Source: Mucilaginibacter sp. UBA4741 (lineage in GTDB: Bacteria > Bacteroidota > Bacteroidia > Sphingobacteriales > Sphingobacteriaceae). Taken from it: DNA of 14,706 nucleotides. The stretch is taken from contig DHIR01000270.1 in assembly GCA_002403905.1 (NCBI GenBank), positions 1-14,706 on the forward strand, read 5' to 3'. Each line of letters starts with the position of its first letter. Position 1 is the stretch's first letter. Positions 1-6,954 of this stretch are shown piece by piece. The notes beneath the pieces were generated by a model. The model searched no databases. It was not told where the DNA came from and worked only from the letters and a program-made list of their open reading frames with translations. The translations under genes were made by a program, and so were the position numbers.

Positions 1-81
1 ATATTTGGCGATAAAAAACGGCCATATATAAGGCGATTATATAGAATAGCAACTTCCAATTTACTATAATAATCAAAATGT

Positions 82-89
82 TATATTTG
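82..89 (+). promoter_or_regulatory. Possible -7 promoter element (TATATTTG)
   Basis: The octamer matches the Bacteroidota -7 consensus TAnnTTTG. A clear -33 TTTG is absent; the best upstream match is TTTA at about 60-63. Only eight bases separate the element from the ATG at 98, so if it is real the transcript would be nearly leaderless. Otherwise translation begins further in, for example at Met28 (position 179), or the match is a chance product of the AT-rich sequence. Confidence 0.3.
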
Positions 90-97
90 ATATATAT

Positions 98-655
98 ATG
101 GAAAATTCAAGCTTTAACCTTACAAAAGAAAACGAAGCAAAGGCTACTAAACCAGAGTTGGAGTTTATATTCTCACATATGGAAAAGCAACTAATAGAGT
201 CTTTAAAATCAGCAGACGATGTACTAAATAGGAGTACTATTTTACTCGGTATTTTATTTGCTATCCTAACTTCAATTATTGGCTATTTAGCAGCAAATAT
301 TAAAACAGGAATTCACGATCCGTTTTTTTGGTCTCTTGGTGTAGTATTATTATATAATGGCTTTATAATAGATAAGATAAGGTTTAATATTAAAGGTGCA
401 ACTTATGGAACAGTTGGAAGGGAAGCAAAAAACGTGTTCCACAATGAATATTTTGATAAGTATGCCGATCCTGATTTAAGGGAAAGGCGAATTTACATAG
501 ATTGCATAGATAGATATCAGTCTTCTATAGAGCATAATAATTCCATTAACAAAGGAAGGTGGCTTTGTTTTAGAGAGTGCTTAACGCTAACTGTTTATAT
601 ACCTGTAATATTTATCGGTATATATGCTGCGTTATTTACGTATTCCTTGATCTGA
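98..655 (+). CDS. Hypothetical membrane protein with three predicted helices
   Basis: I do not recognise this 185-residue protein. It has a charged N-terminal helix (about residues 1-45), a hydrophobic segment at about 47-67, a second at about 75-90, a long charged region at about 91-160 rich in Arg, Asp and Tyr, and a third hydrophobic segment at about 163-183. There is no cleavable signal peptide. The order of amphipathic helix, two close membrane helices, cytoplasmic helices and a terminal membrane helix loosely resembles SLATT and Pycsar-TM effector proteins, but I see no diagnostic motif and no nucleotide cyclase or CD-NTase beside it. The gene is AT-rich and stands alone. Met28 is an alternative start. 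It is an intact reading frame; its function is unknown. Confidence 0.7.
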   Translation: MENSSFNLTKENEAKATKPELEFIFSHMEKQLIESLKSADDVLNRSTILLGILFAILTSIIGYLAANIKTGIHDPFFWSLGVVLLYNGFIIDKIRFNIKGATYGTVGREAKNVFHNEYFDKYADPDLRERRIYIDCIDRYQSSIEHNNSINKGRWLCFRECLTLTVYIPVIFIGIYAALFTYSLI

Positions 656-735
656 ACCGCCTTTTTCTTGGTAGTCGCCATCGCCGCCAGGTAGCAGACA
701 ATAAATAATTTCTAACATAAAACGTTTATTTTATA

Positions 736-766
736 CCCCAATTAGCCATGTGTCATCGGGGCTTTT
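736..766 (+). terminator. Weak terminator-like hairpin
   Basis: CCCC at 736-739 can pair with GGGG at 758-761, with two further A-T pairs beyond an A-C mismatch, and CTTTT follows. It lies about 80 bases after the stop of the membrane protein gene. The stem is short and the loop is about 12 bases, so this is tentative. Confidence 0.3.
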
Positions 767-912
767 AATTATATCAAATATAGAATATTTTGCCAATTAT
801 TCAGAATTAGGTAGTGTCTCTGTTTGAAAATATTTTACTTTAGTTCCTATAATATAATTACATCATTTCTATATATTAGCATCAATGAAAATGAAGTTCT
901 AAATACCACAAA

Positions 913-1482
913 ATGAAATTTGCCTTACTAATCGCATTTGCACTTGTCTCTTTATCTCTAAGGGCACAGGAAAAAGAAATAGACTCTTTTTTAGGAATAA
1001 AATTTGGAGCAACAAAAGCTGAAGTTTTGAGAGCTATGACAGCGCGCGGTTCTATTTTAGACACCAAAGAAAATACCCCTGATATACAGCAATACAAAAA
1101 CGTAAAACTTGGTTTCAGAAAGGTTGATTTATTTAGCGTAAGATTTGTAAATGATAAAGTATTTCAAGCTGATTTCTATTTTCTAGCACCGTTAGAAGCT
1201 CAGACAATTGAATTTTACGATAAAATTGTTGAGGATGTTAATGACGTTTACGGGAAAGGAAACGCTTATAAAACATTCAAAACCCCGTATGAAGATGGAG
1301 ACGGCTATGAATTAACAGCAATTAAAACAGGGAAAGCAACTTATAGAACATATTGGACACGAAAAAATACAATAGTTGCTGAAATAGTTCCCGCAATGGC
1401 GGTTAAATTGCAATATCAAGATAGTGAGCTTGTCAACATAGCCATTGAAAAACAAAAACAAGCTCAAAAATCGGATTTTTAA
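913..1482 (+). CDS. Small secreted hypothetical protein
   Basis: This 189-residue protein begins with a signal peptide: MKF, a hydrophobic core, and a probable cleavage after RAQ at about residue 19. The mature part starts with a FLGIKFGATKAEV segment, a pattern seen in small periplasmic proteins with alpha/beta folds in which a short 'G-I-x-F-G' strand precedes an amphipathic helix. The rest is mixed strands and helices with a Lys/Gln-rich C-terminus. I cannot assign it to a named family. No lipobox cysteine is present, so it is probably soluble in the periplasm or secreted. It is flanked by non-coding stretches on both sides and appears monocistronic. Its AT-rich composition resembles the gene before it and differs from the dehydrogenase genes after it. 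Confidence 0.75.
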   Translation: MKFALLIAFALVSLSLRAQEKEIDSFLGIKFGATKAEVLRAMTARGSILDTKENTPDIQQYKNVKLGFRKVDLFSVRFVNDKVFQADFYFLAPLEAQTIEFYDKIVEDVNDVYGKGNAYKTFKTPYEDGDGYELTAIKTGKATYRTYWTRKNTIVAEIVPAMAVKLQYQDSELVNIAIEKQKQAQKSDF

Positions 1483-1695
1483 TCAGTTAACCACACTACT
1501 TCCTCAATTATCATAACATCTTTTGTCAGCCCTGCTTCCGTTGAAGGTGCTATCCTTAATATTCATGATATAACTCCCCCGACATCGATTGCGTAAAAAA
1601 ACAGATGGGTTGGCTTTTTAGTGAGTGATAAATTGTAAAATTGTGACTGACAACCAATGTCCAAAAAAAACCTATATTGTAATACCATTAACTTT

Positions 1696-2946
1696 ATGAA
1701 AAAAATCATTCAGGCAAAATCAACACGCTATGCATCCTTAATGTCATTAGCGGTTATAGCAACGTTATTTGCACTACCCTCTTTTACAAAAAATGATGAC
1801 CCGGCAACTATTACCATAAACTCTGTAAAAATAACCGGCGGCATACAGGCTCCTACATCGCTGGCTTTCCCGGCTGCTAACAAGGCTTGGGTTACCGAGC
1901 AAACCGGCAAGATCCGTTTGATAAAAGATGGCAAGCTAACCGATATTGTTGTGCTTGACCTAAAACCGAAGATGTTAAAAGTTAATTCGGGTTATGAGGA
2001 AAGAGGGTTGTTAAACATTACCCTGCTTCCTAAATTTGCCACAAACGGTAAGTTCTACGTTTTTTACAGCAGACGTACTACTACCATGAATCCTGACAAC
2101 AAACGCAGGTTTGACCATACAGATGTGTTAGCCGAATACAAATTACTGCCAAACTCGGACATAGCCGACACTACCAGCGCCCGTATTATATTAACCCAGG
2201 ATAAACCCGATGGTAACCACAATGGCAGTGGTATAGTATTTGGTGCCGATGGTTATTTATACGTATCGTTTGGTGATGGCGGCGGTCAGCATGACCAGCA
2301 TGGGCCAATTGGTAACGGCCAAAAAATGGATACCTGGTTGGGTAAGCTATTACGTATAAACGTAAATGTTGATTCCACCTATTCGGTTCCTAAAGACAAT
2401 CCTTTTGTTGGTAAAGCTGGTGTTAAGCCGGAGATTTGGGCATACGGTTTCCGCAACCCTTACCGTATTACTTTAGACAGAGCATCAAAACAAATATTTA
2501 TAGGCGAAGTTGGCCAGGATACTTGGGAAGAAGTAGATATAGCCCAAAAAGGCGCTAACTACGGCTGGCGTTTGGTTGAAGGTAATCATTGCCACAACCC
2601 GGCAACAGGCTGCGACTTTACCGGCCTTACCCCGCCTATTACCGAATATCACCATAGCGAAGGTGTTTCTGTTATCGGCGGATATGTTTATAACGGAAAG
2701 GACATTCCATCTATAAAAGGCAAATACATTTTTGGCGATTGGACCGGCCCTATCTGGTACCTGCAAAAAGCCGGCGATAAATGGCTGCGTGGTAAAGTAA
2801 CCATGACCAACTTCCCTGCCAGTGGCAAGATAACCGGTTGGGGCGAAGATCAGGCTGGTGAACAGTATTACCTGATCAACTCGGAAGCTAGCCCCGGCCC
2901 TGCCGGAAGCACTACCGGAAGTGTTTACAAGATCGTTAAAAACTAA
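1696..2946 (+). CDS. PQQ-dependent sugar dehydrogenase (GSDH family), paralogue 1
   Basis: This is a secreted six-bladed beta-propeller of the glucose/sorbosone dehydrogenase family, in which enzymes oxidise aldose sugars in the periplasm using PQQ. The frame opens at 1657, but I choose the ATG at 1696 because it begins directly with a signal peptide (MKK, then a hydrophobic core ending near FALPSFT), giving 416 residues. Family landmarks are a RLIKDG blade motif, NHNGSG with the expected catalytic His (His175 from this start), GADGYLYV followed by a GDGGG metal-binding type loop, KPEIWAYGFRNP with the PQQ-contacting Arg-Asn pair, GANYGW, and FGDWTGPIWYL. Length is usual for the family. It overlaps the next paralogue by one base (TAATG), so the pair is translationally coupled. 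The true substrate is not shown by the sequence. No PQQ biosynthesis genes are in the window. Confidence 0.92.
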   Translation: MKKIIQAKSTRYASLMSLAVIATLFALPSFTKNDDPATITINSVKITGGIQAPTSLAFPAANKAWVTEQTGKIRLIKDGKLTDIVVLDLKPKMLKVNSGYEERGLLNITLLPKFATNGKFYVFYSRRTTTMNPDNKRRFDHTDVLAEYKLLPNSDIADTTSARIILTQDKPDGNHNGSGIVFGADGYLYVSFGDGGGQHDQHGPIGNGQKMDTWLGKLLRINVNVDSTYSVPKDNPFVGKAGVKPEIWAYGFRNPYRITLDRASKQIFIGEVGQDTWEEVDIAQKGANYGWRLVEGNHCHNPATGCDFTGLTPPITEYHHSEGVSVIGGYVYNGKDIPSIKGKYIFGDWTGPIWYLQKAGDKWLRGKVTMTNFPASGKITGWGEDQAGEQYYLINSEASPGPAGSTTGSVYKIVKN

Positions 2947-4175
2947 TGATGAAAAATCGCCTTAATAATCTGTTACCTATTATTCTTTTGGGAGGAGTTA
3001 GCTTATTGCTGCTCCCTTCTTACATTTTCTATAAGGCCATAAAGGTCAATAGCGAGGCCACAGCGCCCACTTTAACGCTAAAAGCACAACGAGTAGCTTC
3101 TGGCCTGCAAGCGCCGTTAGACATGAGCTTTTTAAGCAATGGCGATATTTTAGTAGCCGAGCAAGCAGGCAAGATCCGCCTGATAAAAGATGGTAAACTA
3201 GCCGATGCGCCTTTACTGGACATCAGCAGTAAACTCATAAAGACCATGCCCGTTGATGTGCGTGGATTATTAGGTTTTGCGGTGCATCCTAAATTTAACT
3301 CCAACAGAAAAGTATATGTGTTTTATTGCGCGCCACCAACTGCTGATAAAGCAGATCACGAAAATGTAGTGGCCGAATACACCCTATCTGCTAACTCAAC
3401 TCAAGTTGATCCAAATAGTGGCCGGTTCATTATGACTACCGATCAACCGGGACAAGGCGACAACGGTGGCTGTTTACGGTTTGGGCCCGACGGTTATTTA
3501 TATATTTCGGTTGGTGATGGTGGTGGCGGTGGTGATAAACACGGCCCCATTGGCAATGGTCAAAATAAAAACACGCTGCTTTCAAAAATCTTACGCATTA
3601 ACGTAAACAGCGATTCAATCTATACCGTACCAAAAGACAACCCATTTGTTGGCAAAACCGATGTAAAGCCCGAAATATGGGCCTACGGCTTGCGTAACGC
3701 CTGGCGTTTCTCTTTTGATAAAGCGACAAAGCAACTATTTACCTGCGATGTTGGTGAAGGCGCCTGGGAAGAAATGGATATCATTGAAAAAGGCGGCAAT
3801 TATGGCTGGCGGATGGAAGAAGGCAATCACTGCTTTAACCCAAAAGTTGATTGTGATTTTACCGGCACCATAAAACCACTTGCCGAGTACGACCATAAAA
3901 GCGGGGTTTGTGTAATTGGCGGTTATGTTTACAATGGCAAACAGTTGCCCGCACAAAAAGGGAAATACTTCTTCGCCGACTGGACAGGCCCGATATACTA
4001 CATTGAAAAAACGGGTGCCGAATGGCAACGCGGCAAAGTAACGCTGCAAAACTATCCGGAAAACTTAAAAATAACCAGCTGGGGCGAAGATCCATCAGGC
4101 GAAATGTATGTTATAACCAACGGCGGTACGCTATTGGCTGATGTTAAGGGCGCTATTTATAAGGTGGTGAAGTAG
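2946..4175 (+). CDS. GSDH-family beta-propeller, paralogue 2, catalytic His replaced
   Basis: This 409-residue protein is a clear tandem paralogue of the preceding gene. It has an N-terminal hydrophobic segment (about residues 9-30) that acts as a signal peptide or anchor. Shared landmarks are AGKIRLIKDGK, GPDGYLYIS followed by a GDGGGGG loop, KPEIWAYGLRNAWR, GGNYGWRMEEG, IGGYVYNG and FADWTGPIYYI. The main difference is at the active site: the family His of the HNGG-type motif is Asp172 (GQGDNGG, codon GAC at 3459-3461), and the RNP motif is RNA. If Asp172 aligns with the catalytic base of soluble glucose dehydrogenase, as it appears to, sugar oxidation would be altered or lost. Two in-frame ATG codons open the gene (2946 and 2949). 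The first overlaps the upstream stop by one base. No convincing terminator follows. Confidence 0.9.
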   Translation: MMKNRLNNLLPIILLGGVSLLLLPSYIFYKAIKVNSEATAPTLTLKAQRVASGLQAPLDMSFLSNGDILVAEQAGKIRLIKDGKLADAPLLDISSKLIKTMPVDVRGLLGFAVHPKFNSNRKVYVFYCAPPTADKADHENVVAEYTLSANSTQVDPNSGRFIMTTDQPGQGDNGGCLRFGPDGYLYISVGDGGGGGDKHGPIGNGQNKNTLLSKILRINVNSDSIYTVPKDNPFVGKTDVKPEIWAYGLRNAWRFSFDKATKQLFTCDVGEGAWEEMDIIEKGGNYGWRMEEGNHCFNPKVDCDFTGTIKPLAEYDHKSGVCVIGGYVYNGKQLPAQKGKYFFADWTGPIYYIEKTGAEWQRGKVTLQNYPENLKITSWGEDPSGEMYVITNGGTLLADVKGAIYKVVK

Positions 4176-4480
4176 TATCTTATTATCATTTGTTTTAAAC
4201 TGTGTATTTTGGTGGTTATTTGCATAATAAATGGAATAACTTGGTAATAGTTGGTAATTATTTGGTGATATATAAATAGCTTACGGTAAAAACAGGCCAC
4301 CTGCTTTGTATGTTCCACCTAATTTGGTTAAAAAGTCAATAATTAATATAACTCACTTATTTACAATAGTTTAAACATACGTACTTAAATAAATACTGGT
4401 GTACCAAAGTGTTCCGCCCAATTTTATAATTTATTGATATATAATTAATTACAAAAAAAGGTGTTCCAGGTGTACCACCT
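4176..4480. other. Repeat-bearing AT-rich intergenic region
   Basis: No gene is visible in these 305 bases between the dehydrogenase pair and the convergent sirtuin. The region is strongly AT-rich with GC-rich islands. The islands are copies of a short TGTWCC-type motif (see the repeat features). I see no clean terminator for the plus-strand dehydrogenase genes here. The minus-strand sirtuin terminator lies at the right end. Confidence 0.7.
4241..4270 (+). repeat. Three imperfect 10-base tandem repeats (TTGGTAATAG type)
   Basis: TTGGTAATAG is followed at once by TTGGTAATTA and then by the more diverged TTTGGTGATA. The period is close to one helical turn. No function can be assigned. Confidence 0.5.
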
Positions 4481-4482
4481 TT
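4453..4482 (-). terminator. Rho-independent terminator of the sirtuin gene
   Basis: On the minus strand AAAGGTG (4482-4476) pairs with CACCTTT (4463-4457), with a 12-base loop, and the transcript continues into a run of seven U (4459-4453). The stem overlaps the TAA stop at 4483-4481. A competing 12-base-pair stem is described separately. Confidence 0.55.
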
Positions 4483-4497
4483 ATCGTGGTACACCTG
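4467..4497. repeat. Perfect 12-bp inverted repeat across the sirtuin stop codon
   Basis: CAGGTGTACCAC at 4467-4478 is the exact reverse complement of GTGGTACACCTG at 4486-4497, with a 7-base loop (CTTTATC). The right arm encodes the last residues of the sirtuin (TGVPR), and the loop holds its stop codon. It uses the same bases as one arm of the terminator stem, so the two structures exclude each other in RNA. Confidence 0.7.
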
Positions 4498-5176
4498 TCA
4501 ATAATTGCCTCACTAATGCCGGTACACCCACACTCGCCTTATCGGCTATTTTGATCAAGTTCTTGATCCTGTTAATGTCAGGTATCTTTGGGTCGATGAT
4601 ATATTTAGGCACATTATAATGAACATAGTTAACCAAACCCGCTGCCGGGTACACGGCCAACGATGACCCTACCAAAATAAACAGATCTGCTTGCTGACAC
4701 TCTCGCGCTGCCGGGATAATCATCGGTACATCCTCACCAAACCAAACCACATGCGCCCGCAATTGCGACCCCAACTCGCACATCGCTTCCATTTTAAGTT
4801 CCCACCCTTCAATGGGATAAGTCAATGCCGGATTTAAACTTGATTGCGAACGGGTAATAACACCATGCAGGTGCATCACATTGGTAGAGCCTGCCCTTTC
4901 ATGCAGATCATCAATATTTTGGGTGATGATGGTTACGTTGTATTGCTGCTCTAGTTCGGCCAGTGCATAGTGGGCAGCATTAGGTTTAGCTGCTAATGCA
5001 TCGCGCCTGCGCATATTGTAAAAATCCTGCACCAATTGCGGGTTTTGCTGCCATGCTTCGGGCGTAGCAACCTTTTGCACATCATAGCCCTCCCAAAGTC
5101 CATCGCTGTCTCTAAAGGTCTTTAAACCGCTTTCAGCACTTATTCCAGCGCCGGTTAGTACAACTATCTTTTTCAT
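4481..5176 (-). CDS. cobB: NAD-dependent protein deacylase, class III sirtuin
   Basis: This 231-residue sirtuin removes acyl groups from lysines in cytosolic proteins, using NAD. The ATG at 5176 is preferred over an upstream TTG at 5185 because MKKIVVLTGAGISAESG is the standard N-terminus. Visible motifs are GAGISAESGLKTFRD (residues 9-23, NAD binding), TQNIDDLHERAG (85-96), the catalytic His104 in HLHG, VVWFGE (143-148) and GSSLAVYPAAG (170-180). Tyr53-x-x-Arg56 is the signature of SIRT5/CobB-like enzymes that accept succinyl or malonyl groups. The small zinc domain (about residues 105-140) has one Cys (Cys133) rather than four, so it probably binds no zinc, as in some other Bacteroidota homologues. 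The symbol is the sirtuin cobB, not the cobyrinate amidase. It follows the cobalamin operon by 68 bases with a terminator between them. Confidence 0.93.
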   Translation of the reverse strand: MKKIVVLTGAGISAESGLKTFRDSDGLWEGYDVQKVATPEAWQQNPQLVQDFYNMRRRDALAAKPNAAHYALAELEQQYNVTIITQNIDDLHERAGSTNVMHLHGVITRSQSSLNPALTYPIEGWELKMEAMCELGSQLRAHVVWFGEDVPMIIPAARECQQADLFILVGSSLAVYPAAGLVNYVHYNVPKYIIDPKIPDINRIKNLIKIADKASVGVPALVRQLLTGVPR

Positions 5177-5190
5177 AAATAACAATCCAC

Positions 5191-5225
5191 AAAAAAAGCG
5201 GCCGGTAAAAACACCGACCGCTTTT
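5191..5225 (-). terminator. Terminator after the cobalamin operon
   Basis: ACCGACCGCTTTT (5213-5225) pairs with AAAAGCGGCCGGT (5194-5206) with a single C-A mismatch and a 6-base loop. On the minus strand the stem runs into seven U (5197-5191). It sits between the DUF6580 gene stop (5245) and the sirtuin ATG (5176). The A/T arms make it usable on both strands, but only minus-strand genes adjoin it. Confidence 0.8.
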
Positions 5226-5244
5226 AAATTATAACTTTTTTAGT

Positions 5245-5814
5245 TTAAAGTGCTAATTCGCGGTTAGTGCGTAATGCGGTGTATTTGCTCTTGGCAAGCT
5301 CGAAACCACCAAACAGTATAGTGCAATATAAAATATCGCCATAGATCATGTTCTTCTCGAATGGAATAGCCGCAACCAACGATTGACCGTAACCCGCTAA
5401 GGTATGCGGATACAGTGAGCCATATAACCACGGCATATCCATAATTAACCAATGGATCAGCACAGCTATTAACGACACCACGAACACATTTAATACATTA
5501 ACTCTTTTAATTAAGCTGCCTATAAATACCACAATGGCAAAGCACAAATAAACCCACAAAGAACCTGCAAACCAGGTTAAAGCAGAGGTGTATAAGTAGT
5601 TGATAGCCAGGTCGCTAAAAAACAGGGTAATCAATACTACAGTGTACGCTTTCCACTTATCGGTAAAGTAAGCGCCGCCAAACAAGGCAATTGCACCTAC
5701 CGGTGTAAAATTACTTAAAGCCTGGTATTTAACATTAACTAAACGCATAGCAGCCGCGGTAACTATAAGCAGTATTAGCACAATGGTACGGGTATCTATT
5801 TTCTTTATTGACAT
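5245..5814 (-). CDS. DUF6580-type membrane protein, candidate cobalamin transporter
   Basis: This 189-residue integral membrane protein has about five hydrophobic segments (roughly residues 9-25, 36-50, 55-75, 84-101 and 106-128) and a less hydrophobic C-terminal one near 158-174. The segment NFTPVGAIALFGGAYF (residues 35-50) is the hallmark I associate with the DUF6580 putative transport family. Size and topology resemble S-components of ECF-type vitamin transporters. It is the third gene of a riboswitch-controlled transcript, 48 bases after the BtuG-like gene and followed by a terminator. Its company therefore points to moving cobalamin or a corrinoid precursor across the inner membrane. 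This function is inference: no transport motif proves it, and no BtuCD or ECF energising module is in the window. Cys91, inside a membrane helix, could be examined as a cobalt ligand. Confidence 0.82.
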   Translation of the reverse strand: MSIKKIDTRTIVLILLIVTAAAMRLVNVKYQALSNFTPVGAIALFGGAYFTDKWKAYTVVLITLFFSDLAINYLYTSALTWFAGSLWVYLCFAIVVFIGSLIKRVNVLNVFVVSLIAVLIHWLIMDMPWLYGSLYPHTLAGYGQSLVAAIPFEKNMIYGDILYCTILFGGFELAKSKYTALRTNRELAL

Positions 5815-5862
5815 GGTGTAAAATTACAGATTAATTATATTAAATAAAAACACAGTAATTGG

Positions 5863-6930
5863 TTACTTATTTACAAAAATTATATTACCGGGGTTTATAC
5901 CTGTAGCAATGCTATATTCTTTTTTACCGGTTTTATCAAACGCGGTTAAAGTACCGTTAGATGAATAATCTTTAGCATCAGTTACAAACACTTCGCCGGT
6001 CAATGGGTCGGCAGCAATGGCATATGCGGCTGTAAAAGTAGTACCATCGGTAATAAAGTTAGTTGTTGATGATATGCCGGTTTTAACATTGTAAGTAAGC
6101 ACTTTGCCACCTGATAGGTAATAAGCATTATCGCCAAAAATAGAGAACGCGCCACCGCTAAAGTTGCCGGTAACTACCGCGTCGGTACCGCTGTTAATAA
6201 CAGACAGCGTAGCCCCGCTTGTTGGATAAACACCGTAAGCATTTACAAATACGTTACCGTAGCTATCGGCAGATACACCATACGGGTCTAAGCCAACAGT
6301 TAATGTTTTAGTTACTGTAAGTGTGGCTAAGTCAATTACCGATACTGTTTTATCAACATTAGGATAACTTAAGCCACCGCTGTTGGCAACATATAATTTA
6401 CCGTTAGCAACAGCCAGCTGCTCCGGGTTTGCACCAACTTTAATGTATTGTGTTACAGCTAAACTCGTAGTGTCTAACACCGCTACTGTACCATCATAAG
6501 AGGTAACAAACGCGTTGCCTTTATAAAATGCTATACTGCGGGGTTGACGCGCAACGTGGTTAAGTACCAAACTATCTTGTTTAATTAGTTTACCGGTTTT
6601 TGCATTTACAATGTCTACAACGCTTGATACGTTAACAACAATGTACATTTTAGCCCCATAGATCTTTATATCATTAGCGGTGTTACCCAATTTGGCACTT
6701 GCATTTGCGCTGGAATAGATATCGGCAGTAAGTGCTTTCGATGTATAATCATAATAAGTTAAGGTACTGTTGTTGGTACCAAAGTTTCCCTGGTTTAATA
6801 CGTACACACCGGCACGTGTTGGTGCAGTAGGTGTATCAGTTGTTGGGGCAACTGCATCCTTATGGCAAGAAGCCAGCACAGTTACAAGGGCTAAAGTGGT
6901 TAACAGGTAGTAAATTTTAATTTGTTTCAT
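5863..6930 (-). CDS. btuG: BtuG-like surface beta-propeller lipoprotein
   Basis: This 355-residue protein has a lipoprotein signal peptide with lipobox LASC (lipidated Cys22), then a Thr/Pro/Ala-rich linker (about residues 27-40) and a beta-propeller of the YncE type (about 41-355). Repeated blade cores are visible as YVLNQGNFG, MYIVVN, AFVTSYDGTVAVLD, LYVANSGG, VFVNAYG and VFVTDAKD, each followed by a turn resembling 'D-x-T-T'. In gut Bacteroides the BtuG lipoprotein binds cobalamin very tightly at the cell surface and hands it to BtuB. Here the gene lies 24 bases after a BtuB-like receptor gene and under a cobalamin riboswitch, which supports the same job. Sequence alone cannot show the ligand. 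Other YncE-like propellers exist, so the symbol rests on context as well as fold. Confidence 0.85.
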   Translation of the reverse strand: MKQIKIYYLLTTLALVTVLASCHKDAVAPTTDTPTAPTRAGVYVLNQGNFGTNNSTLTYYDYTSKALTADIYSSANASAKLGNTANDIKIYGAKMYIVVNVSSVVDIVNAKTGKLIKQDSLVLNHVARQPRSIAFYKGNAFVTSYDGTVAVLDTTSLAVTQYIKVGANPEQLAVANGKLYVANSGGLSYPNVDKTVSVIDLATLTVTKTLTVGLDPYGVSADSYGNVFVNAYGVYPTSGATLSVINSGTDAVVTGNFSGGAFSIFGDNAYYLSGGKVLTYNVKTGISSTTNFITDGTTFTAAYAIAADPLTGEVFVTDAKDYSSNGTLTAFDKTGKKEYSIATGINPGNIIFVNK

Positions 6931-6954
6931 GATATTGTTTTTTTGATGTTTATG

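Larger units (their letters stand above)
4311..4497. repeat. Dispersed TGTTCC/TGTACC motif cluster
   Basis: Six copies of TGTTCC or TGTACC occur in about 190 bases: TGTTCCACCTAATTT at 4311, GGTGTACC at 4399, TGTTCCGCCCAATTT at 4410, GGTGTTCC at 4460, GGTGTACCACC at 4470, and an inverted copy at 4486-4497. The copies at 4311 and 4410 match at 13 of 15 bases. The last copies form the inverted repeat that enters the 3' end of the sirtuin gene. Confidence 0.55.

Noticed and set aside
1..97. Possible gene end or RNA gene at the left edge
   Set aside because: The sequence is AT-rich with no open frame continuing from outside and no tRNA-like folding that I could see.
882..1097. Minus-strand open frame opposite the secreted hypothetical protein
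   Set aside because: It lies antisense within a gene that has a clear signal peptide, and it has no recognisable domain.
1483..1656. Search for a terminator and promoter between the secreted protein and the GSDH genes
   Set aside because: Only a CTTC/GAAG mini-hairpin and a one-mismatch TAAAATTG element were found, too weak to annotate.
3735..4049. Minus-strand open frames opposite the second GSDH gene
   Set aside because: They are shadows of a conserved propeller-coding region.
4481..5176. Sirtuin gene as the cobalamin biosynthesis cobB (cobyrinate a,c-diamide synthase)
   Set aside because: The sequence has sirtuin NAD and HLHG motifs and no glutamine amidotransferase domain. The shared gene name is historical.
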